A stretch of 9,380 nt of DNA from Planctomycetota bacterium (GCA_016220045.1 JACRIP010000534.1:1-9380), one strand, 5' to 3'. Shown: positions 1 through 6,688, numbered from the stretch's first letter. The notes: a model not told the origin generated them from the sequence alone. Made by a program: numbers and translations.

Positions 1-20
1 GGCGCAGGGGCAGGGCGCGC

Positions 21-52
21 CCGCCGCCGCGGCAGGGCTCCGCCGCCGCGGC
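21..52. repeat. Short direct repeat (13 bp, two copies)
   Basis: The 13-mer CCGCCGCCGCGGC occurs at 21-33 and again at 40-52, separated by 6 nt. It is GC-only and trinucleotide-like, so it may simply be slippage-prone low-complexity DNA upstream of the first gene. No gene is visible here. Confidence 0.5.
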
Positions 53-80
53 CGGCGGTTTCGGAAACCCGCGAGCGGGG

Positions 81-128
81 GGAACGCAGTCGCCGGGAGG
101 CCGAGAACGGCGACTCTCCCCTGCGTCC
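81..128 (+). other. Imperfect stem-loop in the leader region of the U32 gene
   Basis: Hand folding gives stacked helices. GG (81-82) pairs with CC (127-128), ACGCAG (84-89) with CTGCGT (121-126), GGGAG (95-99) with CTCCC (116-120), and GCCG (100-103) with CGGC (108-111), capped by an AGAA tetraloop. Bulges lie at A83, 90-94 and 112-115. That is 17 base pairs in 48 nt. It is not followed by a T-tract, so it is not a typical intrinsic terminator. It lies upstream of the candidate -10 at 182-187, so it may belong to a transcript from upstream or be a small RNA or protein-binding site. I do not recognise a riboswitch or known RNA family. GC-rich DNA folds easily by chance. Confidence 0.35.
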
Positions 129-157
129 TTCGGCGCCGGCAGGCGGCGCGATTTGGC

Positions 158-187
158 TTGTTGGCCCGTCCCAGGCACGGCTAGAAT
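158..187 (+). promoter_or_regulatory. Candidate promoter for the U32 gene
   Basis: TAGAAT at 182-187 matches five of six positions of the sigma-70 -10 box. The best -35 is weak: TTGTTG at 158-163 (18-nt spacer), or TTGGCC at 161-166 (15-nt spacer). Overlapping it, 161-177 fits a sigma-54 -24/-12 element with GG at 163-164, exactly 10 nt, then GC at 175-176. The call as a promoter is inference; which sigma factor would use it is unresolved. Confidence 0.4.
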
Positions 188-250
188 GCCCGCCGTCGCC
201 AACCCGCCGTCCATCCGCGAGCGTCCGTCCCGGCGGAACGACCGTGCCGG

Positions 251-1480
251 ATGAGCCAGGAGATGAAACTCACCGTCCCCGCCAACTACGATCCCGAGCT
301 CGTCCCGGAGCTCGCTCGCTACCCGGTCGTAGAGGTATACGGCAAACTCCCGAGCGATCCCGTCGGCGGCGGCCGCGCCAGCTACATGGCGAGCCCCCTC
401 ACCGAGGCCGACCTCGCCCGCTACATCGCCGTGCTCTCCCGCCACGGCATCGCCTTCAACTACCTGCTCAACAGTTCGTGCCAGGGGAACCGCGAATGGA
501 CCCGCGCCTGGCAGCGGCAGCTCATGCGCCTGCTCGAAAAACTCGGCACCCTGGGGGTTCGGCACCTCACCGTCTCCACTCCCTTCCTGCTCGAGGTCAT
601 CAAGGCCCGCTTCCCCCGGTTCTCCGTCAAGGTCGGCATCTACGCCCAGGTGGACACGCCCCGCCGCGCTCGCTTCTGGGAAGACCTCGGCGCCGACGCC
701 ATCAACCTGGAGAGCTTCTCGATCAATCGCGACTTCCCGCGTCTCGCCGCCATCCGCGCGGCGGTGCGTTGCGACCTGCAGTTGATCGCAAACCACAGCT
801 GCCTGCCGAACTGCCCGCTCCAGAGCTACCACCAGAACGGGTTCGCCCACAGCTCCGATGGCTCGCGCACCGTTTTCGTCGACTACTGTTTCCTGCGCTG
901 CTCCCAGATGCGGCTGGAGGACCCCGCGCTCTTCATCAAGTCCGGCTGGATCCGGCCCGAAGACGTCGCGCGCTACGAGGCGCTGGGGTACACCACCTTC
1001 AAGCTGATCGAGCGCGGGATGCCGTCCGCCGAGCTGTTGCGGCGCGTGGCGGCCTACAGCGCGCGGCGTTTCGAGGGCAACCTCGCCGAGTTGCTCCTGC
1101 CCTACTGCTTCAAGCAACCGGTCCGCCGCCCGTGGTCCTGGTTCCTGCGGTGGTTCTTCAAGCCCTTCCAACTGCCACCCGGCAAGCTCTGGGGCCTGCT
1201 CGACCTGGTCAGAAGCCAGGGCATGCTCTTCCCCCGGCCGGACCAACCGATCCACATCGACGCGGCGCGCATCCCGCGCGATTTCCTGGCCGCCTTCGAA
1301 AAGCGCGATTGTGCCGCGCTGGACTGCCGCCGTTGCGGTTACTGCGAGGAAATCGCCCGGGAAGCCGTGCGCATCGAGCCGGAGTTCCACCGCCGGTCGC
1401 TCGAACAGTACCGCACCATGCACAGCGCGCTGACGACGGGCGGGCTGTGGGACCTGCCTCCGCCTGAGGGCGCGCGCTGA
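251..1480 (+). CDS. U32-family (PrtC/UbiU/UbiV-like) protein with two cysteine clusters
   Basis: A 409-residue protein of the COG0826/peptidase U32 family, recognised from the N-terminal VVEVYGKLPSD...GGGRASY region (about 26-45), a TIM-barrel-like middle, and the paired cysteines C184-x3-C188 and C213-x3-C217 in NHSCLPNC and DYCFLRC. UbiU and UbiV of this superfamily bind a [4Fe-4S] cluster through four cysteines and act in O2-independent hydroxylation; a cluster here is inferred. A second motif, C354-x4-C359-x2-C362-x2-C365, lies near the C terminus and may bind another metal centre. No signal peptide or membrane segment is seen, so it is probably cytoplasmic. The first ATG lacks a Shine-Dalgarno. 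Met5 (263) would give the family-like start MKLTVP, but its AGGAG directly abuts the ATG, so the longer form is kept. The gene stands alone and converges with the next one. Substrate and true reaction are unknown; proteolysis is not established. Confidence 0.87.
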   Translation: MSQEMKLTVPANYDPELVPELARYPVVEVYGKLPSDPVGGGRASYMASPLTEADLARYIAVLSRHGIAFNYLLNSSCQGNREWTRAWQRQLMRLLEKLGTLGVRHLTVSTPFLLEVIKARFPRFSVKVGIYAQVDTPRRARFWEDLGADAINLESFSINRDFPRLAAIRAAVRCDLQLIANHSCLPNCPLQSYHQNGFAHSSDGSRTVFVDYCFLRCSQMRLEDPALFIKSGWIRPEDVARYEALGYTTFKLIERGMPSAELLRRVAAYSARRFEGNLAELLLPYCFKQPVRRPWSWFLRWFFKPFQLPPGKLWGLLDLVRSQGMLFPRPDQPIHIDAARIPRDFLAAFEKRDCAALDCRRCGYCEEIAREAVRIEPEFHRRSLEQYRTMHSALTTGGLWDLPPPEGAR

Positions 1481-1727
1481 TCCTCGTTCTCACCGGAGGT
1501 CAGGCTTTCTACCTAGGTGCCGGGGCGGAGCGAGCCCGACGCGCGGTTGCAAGGGGCGGACGCCACGCGCAGCCCTGCAGACCAGGCTCGTGCGATTCCG
1601 CCTCCGCTCACCCGATCGAGGCGCCCACGCCCGCATCGACCCTTGGCGTCAGCCGCGGAAGGCGGAACTGCGAACGCGCCGCGCGGCCGATCGGCGTGGC
1701 TGGGCACGGCGCGCTGTCCGGCTCCCG

Positions 1728-2519
1728 TCACCGACGATCGAGCGTGATCGTCTGCAACGCGCTTTTTCCCGTTCGATTGTCCCGCGCGCCGACGGTCGCC
1801 CGATACTCCTCCCAGGGCTCTTCACGCGGGATGCGAAAGCGCGCCTCCCCCGTCAGCGGTTGCGGGCGCACCGCCACGCCGTCCGCGAAGCGCGCGACCT
1901 CCCTCACCTCCGTCAGGACCTTGCCCTTCGGGTCGGCCAGCCCCGCCAGGACCGACACGTCGGGCCACAGCTTGCCCTCCTTCTCTTCCCCGGTCCAGCC
2001 GGTGACCTGAAAGCTGATCCGGATCTGCCACGCCTTTTCCCCGCGCTCGGCGCTGGTCTCGATCCGGGAGACGGTGAGGACCCGCGGGCCGATCCACAGC
2101 GCGCTGGAGGCGAGGCCGGTGATCTTCCAGCCGTCCGCGCCCGCGCTGAAGAAATAGCGGATCCGGTACGCCTGGCCGTCGGTTCCCGTGATGTCCACGC
2201 CGATTTCCGAACCCTCGGTCGAGACCTTGCGCTCGGGATAGGCGCGCTCGGTACCCTTGAACACCCGAGGATTCTGGTCGACGATCGCGGCGAGTTCCTC
2301 CTTGCGGATGTGGCTCGCGTCCACGTACTTCATCGCCGTGTCCAGGTCGCCGGCGGCCAGCGCGTCCAGATGGGCCGCCAGGAGTTTCTTCTGGTCCCCG
2401 GTGAAGAGGAATGCGACGCCGACGACGAAGAGCACGAACAGCAGCAGGCCTCCGCAGCCGATCGCCAGGGACTTGAGCACGCGGGCGCGCCGCGAACGCG
2501 CGGGAATGGACTCCGGCAT
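1728..2519 (-). CDS. Membrane-anchored hypothetical protein with NTF2-like and beta-rich domains
   Basis: 263 residues. A basic N terminus (RSRRARVLK, 9-17) precedes one hydrophobic segment (about 18-40), so the bulk is probably extracytoplasmic. Residues 43-137 (LLAAHLDALAAGDLDTAMKY to WKITGL) resemble the NTF2-like/DUF4878 pattern of an amphipathic helix, 'x-A-GD-x-A', then strands ending in 'dGWKI'. Residues 145-262 are beta-rich, ending in YRATVGARDNRTGKSA, which is reminiscent of an Ig- or C2-like sandwich. No catalytic residues are evident. The start is well supported: AGGAG lies 7 nt before ATG. It is 103 nt downstream of the acyltransferase with its own candidate extended -10, so it may be a separate unit or a readthrough member of the operon. 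I do not recognise a named family; an envelope ligand-binding or assembly role is only a guess. Confidence 0.8.
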   Translation of the reverse strand: MPESIPARSRRARVLKSLAIGCGGLLLFVLFVVGVAFLFTGDQKKLLAAHLDALAAGDLDTAMKYVDASHIRKEELAAIVDQNPRVFKGTERAYPERKVSTEGSEIGVDITGTDGQAYRIRYFFSAGADGWKITGLASSALWIGPRVLTVSRIETSAERGEKAWQIRISFQVTGWTGEEKEGKLWPDVSVLAGLADPKGKVLTEVREVARFADGVAVRPQPLTGEARFRIPREEPWEEYRATVGARDNRTGKSALQTITLDRR

Positions 2520-2571
2520 GGCCGACTCCTCGTCGCATGAGAATGGACCGGCGCGCGTGGCGCGTTCAGGG

Positions 2572-2580
2572 ATGATACCA
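2572..2580 (-). promoter_or_regulatory. Extended -10 promoter for the membrane-anchored hypothetical gene
   Basis: On the minus strand 2580-2572 reads TGGTATCAT. This is an extended -10 (TG, one nucleotide, then TATCAT, five of six matches to TATAAT). No good -35 is visible at 16-18 nt, which is tolerated for extended -10 promoters. The predicted start of transcription, near 2565, gives a leader of about 45 nt before ATG at 2519. It lies in a relatively AT-rich patch of a very GC-rich region. Confidence 0.45.
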
Positions 2581-2597
2581 ATGCAACCGCTACGAGC

Positions 2598-2613
2598 CCG
2601 CGAGCGCTCGCGG
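2598..2613. other. Perfect 16-bp palindrome after the acyltransferase gene
   Basis: CCGCGAGCGCTCGCGG is a perfect two-fold palindrome that lies 9 nt beyond the stop codon of the acyltransferase and upstream of the extended -10 of the next gene. As RNA it would form a 6-bp stem with a GCGC loop. No T-tract follows on the minus strand, so it is at best a weak or Rho-assisted terminator. It could equally be an operator for the downstream gene. Confidence 0.4.
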
Positions 2614-2622
2614 CGTCCGGCG

Positions 2623-3747
2623 TCAAACGGGGCCCTGGCCCCCGCCGCGCGGCCCTTCCCGCCACCGGCGCAGCGCCCAGGCGTACTGCTCGGGCGATCG
2701 CCGTATGAACGCCTCGAAGTGGGCGGCCACCGCGCGCGTGATGCGGGCGATCTCGAGATCGGCGGGCTCCCCGGGGCGCGCGACCAGGCTCTCGGCGCAA
2801 CCCATGCGGTAGCGGAGCGGTCCGTCGCGCCGTACCCAGCTCGGAATCACCGCGCACCCGGTGCGCACCGCCAGCAGGCCGGCGGTCTCGAAGAAGCGCG
2901 TGGGGCGCCCGAAGAAGGGCACCTCGAGGCCGCCCTCGTCCGGTTCGACGTCGAGCACCATGGCGACGACCCCGCCCGCCTTGAGCGCGCGCAGCACGTC
3001 GCGGATCACGCCCTTGCGGTCGAGCATCTGCTGGCCGGTGCGCGAGCGCAGGCGGCGGACTTCCGCGTCGATGAAGCGGTTGGGCATGGGGCGCGCCACC
3101 GCGCTCATGGGAATCCCTGAGGCGGCGGCGAAGAGTCCGGCGAATTCCCAGTTGCCGAGGTGGGGCACGGCCCAGAGCACGCCGCGCCCGGCGCGCAGGG
3201 CCTCCGCGGTGAGGTCGAGCCGCTCGACCACGGCGTACCGGTCCAGCCGTCCGCTGCCGCCGCCCGCCGCGCCGCTCGCGCCGCTCGCCCCGCCAGTCCC
3301 GCCCGTCCCGCCCGCCGCGCGCCCGACGCGACGCGGAAAGTGGAGCGCATCCGGCACCGCCGCGCCCAGGTGCTCGAGCGCGCGCCGCCCCAGGTCGGCC
3401 CGCCCCGCGTCATCGAGGGCATCCCCGAGCGCGAGGCGCAGGTTCTTGAGCGACTCGGCGCGCACGCGCGGCAGCACGGCCCAGGCGAGGCGCCCAAGGG
3501 TGCGCCCGAGCGCGGCCCCCGCCGCCGCCGGGAGCGCCGCAAAGGCGAATTCGGCGAGCCGAAACCCCAGGAACTGCGCGTACTCGACCGCGGTCCACAG
3601 CCCGAGCTCGCGCAGCCGCCGCCGCAAGCGGCGCTTCCAGGGCTTGCGGTGTTTTCCGGATGCGTCCCCCGGTCCTCCCCCGCCCGCCTCTGCCGGCCCC
3701 GTCGCCGCCGCCGCGCTCCCCTCCGGCTCCGCCGCCGACGCCGTCAC
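2623..3747 (-). CDS. LpxL/HtrB-like lysophospholipid (lipid A) acyltransferase
   Basis: 374 residues from a GTG start. Family members transfer an acyl chain to a lipid A precursor at the inner membrane. Evidence: the HxxxxE catalytic motif HLGNWE (H196, E201), ARPMPN (218-223), the conserved block VPFFGRPTRFFETAGLLAVRTG (276-297 region), and a C-terminal PEQYAWALRRW (352-362). A basic segment (about 33-46) precedes an amphipathic or hydrophobic N-terminal helix. GTG overlaps the TGA of the upstream zinc-ribbon gene (GTGA), with AGGAAG 7 nt upstream, so translational coupling is likely. The open frame runs much further 5', but that part overlaps the upstream gene and has low-complexity composition. 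Oddities: a Gly/Ala/Ser/Thr insert (about 142-167) before the catalytic motif; LRRW in place of the usual HRRW; and LDVEPDEGG where DQ is common. Family membership is firm; acceptor and acyl chain are unknown. Confidence 0.88.
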   Translation of the reverse strand: MTASAAEPEGSAAAATGPAEAGGGGPGDASGKHRKPWKRRLRRRLRELGLWTAVEYAQFLGFRLAEFAFAALPAAAGAALGRTLGRLAWAVLPRVRAESLKNLRLALGDALDDAGRADLGRRALEHLGAAVPDALHFPRRVGRAAGGTGGTGGASGASGAAGGGSGRLDRYAVVERLDLTAEALRAGRGVLWAVPHLGNWEFAGLFAAASGIPMSAVARPMPNRFIDAEVRRLRSRTGQQMLDRKGVIRDVLRALKAGGVVAMVLDVEPDEGGLEVPFFGRPTRFFETAGLLAVRTGCAVIPSWVRRDGPLRYRMGCAESLVARPGEPADLEIARITRAVAAHFEAFIRRSPEQYAWALRRWREGPRGGGQGPV

Positions 3748-4463
3748 GGCAGGTCTTCCTGGAAGGGCCCGTCCTCCTCCCACTGGTTGATTTCGCTGTT
3801 CCACCGGTAGCGCTGGCGAATGAAGATGGAGTAGCGGATCGCCGGGACGAGCTTGCCGACGTGCTCGGTGAGATTGGCGTTGAAGTGCGCGATACCGCCC
3901 TCGGAAATCGAGATCCAGGGCACCTCGACTTCGGGAATCGTGAGCGCCCAGCCGCGCACCGGGCCGTCCGACCAGCCGTGCTCCTCCTGGATCCTCTTCA
4001 GCCGCTTGAAGCCCTTGTCCCCCTCGTACCATTGCTTGCGCCGGGCCCACAGCTCCTGGGCCTTGACCTGGAGGTCTACGCGATACCCCTGAATGACGTA
4101 GTAGCGCCAGATGGACAGCCCGAGCAGCACGAACACCGTCCCGAACACCGCCGCGAAGATCGTGAACACGCGCAGGAAGGCGCGGTTCCAGGCGCCGCAG
4201 CTTTCGCAGCGCCAGTCCTCGTCGTAGGTCTTCCAGCCGCACGAGGGGCACATCGCGGACCGCTGGCGGCGCTCGTAGCGCGGCCCGGCGCCGGCCGACG
4301 GCAGGACCTCGACCGCGTCATCGGCCGCGTTCATCAGGCTGTCCATCGTGCCGGGAACGAGCACCTCGCGCTGGCAGCGCGGACAGGTCGTCATCATCCC
4401 CGCCAGGAAGTCGGGCACGCCGAACGAGCTGGAGCAGCCGGCGCACGTCGTTTGGATCGCCAC
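3744..4463 (-). CDS. Zinc-ribbon membrane protein, function unknown
   Basis: About 239 residues. An N-terminal zinc-ribbon-like module has C7-x2-C10 and C27-x2-C30 around the pattern 'F.VPDFLAG...CPRC', a form common in planctomycete-type hypothetical proteins. A second module has C72-x2-C75 and C86-x2-C89. One transmembrane helix follows (about 96-118, FLRVFTIFAAVFGTVFVLLG), then a soluble C-terminal domain of about 120 residues, rich in aromatics and charge, with no motif I recognise. By the positive-inside tendency the zinc modules are probably cytoplasmic. I chose GTG at 4463 because GGGAG ends 8 nt before it and it gives the family-like start MAIQTTC. An alternative GTG at 4472 adds three residues but lacks a spaced Shine-Dalgarno. 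The gene begins 14 nt after the regulator's stop and overlaps the acyltransferase by 4 nt, so it is a core operon member. It might link the regulator to the membrane; that is inference. Confidence 0.83.
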   Translation of the reverse strand: MAIQTTCAGCSSSFGVPDFLAGMMTTCPRCQREVLVPGTMDSLMNAADDAVEVLPSAGAGPRYERRQRSAMCPSCGWKTYDEDWRCESCGAWNRAFLRVFTIFAAVFGTVFVLLGLSIWRYYVIQGYRVDLQVKAQELWARRKQWYEGDKGFKRLKRIQEEHGWSDGPVRGWALTIPEVEVPWISISEGGIAHFNANLTEHVGKLVPAIRYSIFIRQRYRWNSEINQWEEDGPFQEDLP

Positions 4464-4477
4464 AGGGGTCACTCCCG

Positions 4478-6517
4478 CTAGGGCAATTCCAGACCGTATT
4501 CCTTGAGTTTCTTGTCGAGCGTCGGACGGCTGATCTGGAGCAGCCGCGCCGCCTCGATCTTCTTGCCGCGCGCCCGATCGAGCGCGCGCTGGATCATGCG
4601 CCGTTCCAGGCGCTGCACGGCCTCGGCCATCGCCAGGTCCTCCTCCCCCGGCACCGCCGCGGTCGCCGCGCCGGACGCGCTCACCGCGCCCGCGCCGCCG
4701 CTCGCGCCGGCCGCGCCGCCGCCGCCGCCGCCGCTGCGCAGATTGAGCGGCAGGTCATCCACGCCGATCGTGCCCGTTTCCGAGAGCACCAGCGCGCGCT
4801 CCATCACGTTGCGCAGCTCGCGGATGTTCCCGGGCCAGGCGTAGCCCGCCAGCGCCGCCAGCACTTCGCCCGCCAGCTCCGGCTGCGTGCGGCCGTTCTC
4901 CTGCGCGAATTTCTTCAGGTAGTGCTGCGCCAGGATCGGCACGTCGCTGCGCCGCTCCCGCAGCGGCGGCAACTGGATCGGCACCACCGCCAGCCGGTAG
5001 TACAGGTCTTCCCGGAACCGCCCCTCCTTGATCCGCAGCTCCAGGTGCTGGTTCGTCGCCGCCACGATCCGCACGTCCACGTTCATCAGCCGCACGCCGC
5101 CGACGCGCGTGAAGGCCCGCTCCTCCAGCACGCGCAGCAGCTTGATCTGCGTCGCCATGTTCATGTCGCCGATCTCGTCGAGGAAGATCGTCCCGCCGTT
5201 CGCCAGCTCGAACCGCCCGGGCTTGAGCCGGTCCGCGCCGGTAAAGGCCCCCTTCTCGTGCCCGAAAAGCTCGCTCTCCAGCAGGGTCTCGCTGATCGCC
5301 GTGCAGTCCACCGCCACGAAGGCCTTGTTGCGCCGGCTCGACTCGTGATGGATCGCGTGCGCGACCAGCTCCTTTCCCGTGCCGGTCTCGCCGGTGATCA
5401 GCACCGTCGAATTCGTCCCCGCCACCTTCTCGATGCGGTGCAGGACTTCGCGGATCTGCGGCGATTCCCCGATAATCGCGTGGTCGTCGAGGAGGCGGCG
5501 CCGGAGCTGGCTCACCTCCTCGCGCGTGCGCGTGTAGGCGCGCACGTTGTCGATCGCGACCGCCGCCTGCCGGCTGATGTTCATCAGGAGCGAAAGGTCT
5601 TCCTCGCCGAAGTTCTTCAGCACCGAGCGCGTATCGAGGTAGATGGCGCCCTGCAGGCGGTCCTTGTGGATGAGCGGCGCACAGAGTACGGACTTAACCT
5701 GATCGAGGGCGAGCGACTTGGAGCCGTCGAAGCGCGGGTCGCTGGCGGCGTCGGAGGAGATCAGGCCGCGGCGTTCGCGCAGGACGTACTTGAGGACCGA
5801 GCGCGAGATCGGGACGTCGCGCGAGCCGGCCTCGCGCACGCGGATGCCGCCGGGGTAGATCTCCGAGCCGTCCTCCTTGCAGAAGAGGACGGCGCCGCGC
5901 TCGGCCCCGAAGATCCCCTGGACCACCTCGAGCAGGCGGTCGATGAGCTGGCGCTCGTCGAGGACCGCGCTGGTGACGGAAATGACGTCGTACACGGCCT
6001 TGAGCCGGCGGTGGGCGGACTCCAGCGCCTGGGCGGGCGTCAGCGTCGCCGCAGCCGCACCGGCCGCGCCGCTCCCCGGACCGGCGCCCGCGCCCGCCAG
6101 GCCCACGCTCCCCTCGGTCGCCGCCGATTCCGTCTCGATCGGGGTCGTGAGCACGCAGGTGGTCGAATCCCCCTGCTCTTCGTCCCCGAGCAGGATCACG
6201 CCCCCGTCGCTCCCCTCGCGCGTCATCACGTCGAAGTCCGGATCCCAGGCCAGCGTCACGGTGCCGATCTCGATCCGGTCGCCGCGCTCCAGGGGCTTCT
6301 CGTTGTAGCGCTGGCCGTTGATGCGCAGGCCGTTCTTGGAGGCGCAGTCGTTGATCAGGAAGATGCCGTCGCGCACGATGACCTGGGCGTGGACGCGCGA
6401 GATCTGGGTGCCTTCCAGATGGACCGGGTTGTGGGAGGACCGCCCGATCGTCGCCTCCCCGGTGACCTCGAAGACCGTGCCCTTGCCCTCGCCCTCGACG
6501 ACGACGATTCTCGGCAT
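4478..6517 (-). CDS. FHA-GAF sigma-54-dependent transcriptional activator
   Basis: 679 residues, cytoplasmic enhancer-binding protein that would use ATP to remodel sigma-54 RNA polymerase. Domains in order: FHA (about 1-95; GRSSHN 25-30, SRVHAQ 40-45, SKNGLRING 60-68), which in this family binds phosphothreonine peptides; an acidic then Ala/Gly linker (100-160); GAF (about 170-325), a possible ligand sensor; AAA+ (about 342-575) with Walker A GETGTGKE (376-383), the sigma-54 contact loop GAFTGA (423-428), Walker B TIFLDE (443-448), FREDLYYRL (501-509) and WPGNIRELRN (561-570); a Gly-rich linker (595-623); and a Fis-type helix-turn-helix (about 652-675). It has no receiver domain, so control is probably by phosphopeptide binding and GAF ligand. 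ATG at 6517 has GAGGA 7 nt upstream. An in-frame upstream ATG would run through the promoter and add residues unlike FHA. First gene of the operon. Confidence 0.95.
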   Translation of the reverse strand: MPRIVVVEGEGKGTVFEVTGEATIGRSSHNPVHLEGTQISRVHAQVIVRDGIFLINDCASKNGLRINGQRYNEKPLERGDRIEIGTVTLAWDPDFDVMTREGSDGGVILLGDEEQGDSTTCVLTTPIETESAATEGSVGLAGAGAGPGSGAAGAAAATLTPAQALESAHRRLKAVYDVISVTSAVLDERQLIDRLLEVVQGIFGAERGAVLFCKEDGSEIYPGGIRVREAGSRDVPISRSVLKYVLRERRGLISSDAASDPRFDGSKSLALDQVKSVLCAPLIHKDRLQGAIYLDTRSVLKNFGEEDLSLLMNISRQAAVAIDNVRAYTRTREEVSQLRRRLLDDHAIIGESPQIREVLHRIEKVAGTNSTVLITGETGTGKELVAHAIHHESSRRNKAFVAVDCTAISETLLESELFGHEKGAFTGADRLKPGRFELANGGTIFLDEIGDMNMATQIKLLRVLEERAFTRVGGVRLMNVDVRIVAATNQHLELRIKEGRFREDLYYRLAVVPIQLPPLRERRSDVPILAQHYLKKFAQENGRTQPELAGEVLAALAGYAWPGNIRELRNVMERALVLSETGTIGVDDLPLNLRSGGGGGGAAGASGGAGAVSASGAATAAVPGEEDLAMAEAVQRLERRMIQRALDRARGKKIEAARLLQISRPTLDKKLKEYGLELP
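4715..4732. repeat. GCC trinucleotide tract inside the regulator gene
   Basis: Six consecutive GCC units on the plus strand encode the poly-Gly run (about residues 596-601) in the linker between the AAA+ domain and the Fis helix-turn-helix. Slippage in units of three would change linker length without breaking the frame. Confidence 0.6.
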
Positions 6518-6602
6518 GGACGGGTCCTCGCGGCAATGTGGGGGGTGGCGCGCGAATCGTGGAGCTGGAGCGCGGCAGGGCCGGCAGCGGTCGGAACACC
6601 GG

Positions 6603-6631
6603 ATTATACGGGCGGCGAAAAAGGCGGGCAA
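6603..6631 (-). promoter_or_regulatory. Sigma-70-type promoter of the regulator operon
   Basis: On the minus strand TTGCCC (6631-6626) and a perfect TATAAT (6608-6603) are separated by 17 nt. Transcription would begin near 6597, giving a leader of about 80 nt before the FHA regulator start at 6517. Back-to-back with the efp promoter; the two -35 boxes are only 29 nt apart, so a regulator bound between them could affect both. Confidence 0.72.
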
Positions 6632-6660
6632 GCAAAACCGCCCAGGATGCCTTGATTCGA

Positions 6661-6688
6661 TTGACTTTCAGCCGTTTCCCGCTATACT
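6661..6688 (+). promoter_or_regulatory. Sigma-70-type promoter of efp-serA
   Basis: TTGACT (6661-6666) and TATACT (6683-6688) are separated by 16 nt, each matching five of six consensus positions. Transcription would start near 6695, leaving a leader of about 70 nt before the efp ATG. The site lies in the most AT-rich stretch of the divergent intergenic region. Confidence 0.72.

Noticed and set aside
244..1467. Overlapping open frame shifted against the U32 gene
   Set aside because: Arg/Pro-rich out-of-frame translation. The frame starting at 251 carries the recognisable U32 motifs.
1491..1516. Hairpin CACC..AGGT / ACCT..GGTG as a terminator of the U32 gene
   Set aside because: Two 4-bp helices with an internal loop, a 10-nt loop and no following T-tract; too weak to call.
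1513..1747. Small open frames in the convergent gap on both strands
   Set aside because: Arg/Ala/Pro-rich on both strands, no ribosome-binding site and no recognisable domain; typical of chance open frames in GC-rich DNA.
3748..4251. N-terminal extension of the acyltransferase frame up to 4251
   Set aside because: The frame is open there only because it runs antiphase through the zinc-ribbon gene. Its composition is Arg/Gly/Pro/Leu low complexity, and the GTG at 3747 has a good Shine-Dalgarno and the usual GTGA overlap.
6518..6631. Longer version of the FHA regulator starting at 6631
   Set aside because: It would cover the -10 promoter and add Arg/Cys/Pro-rich residues unlike FHA proteins. 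ATG 6517 has GAGGA at ideal spacing and starts directly with the FHA fold.
4922..6655. 577-codon open frame antisense to the sigma-54 activator
   Set aside because: Low-complexity Arg/His/Asp/Ala translation mirrors the activator codons. It has no motif and no independent ribosome-binding site.
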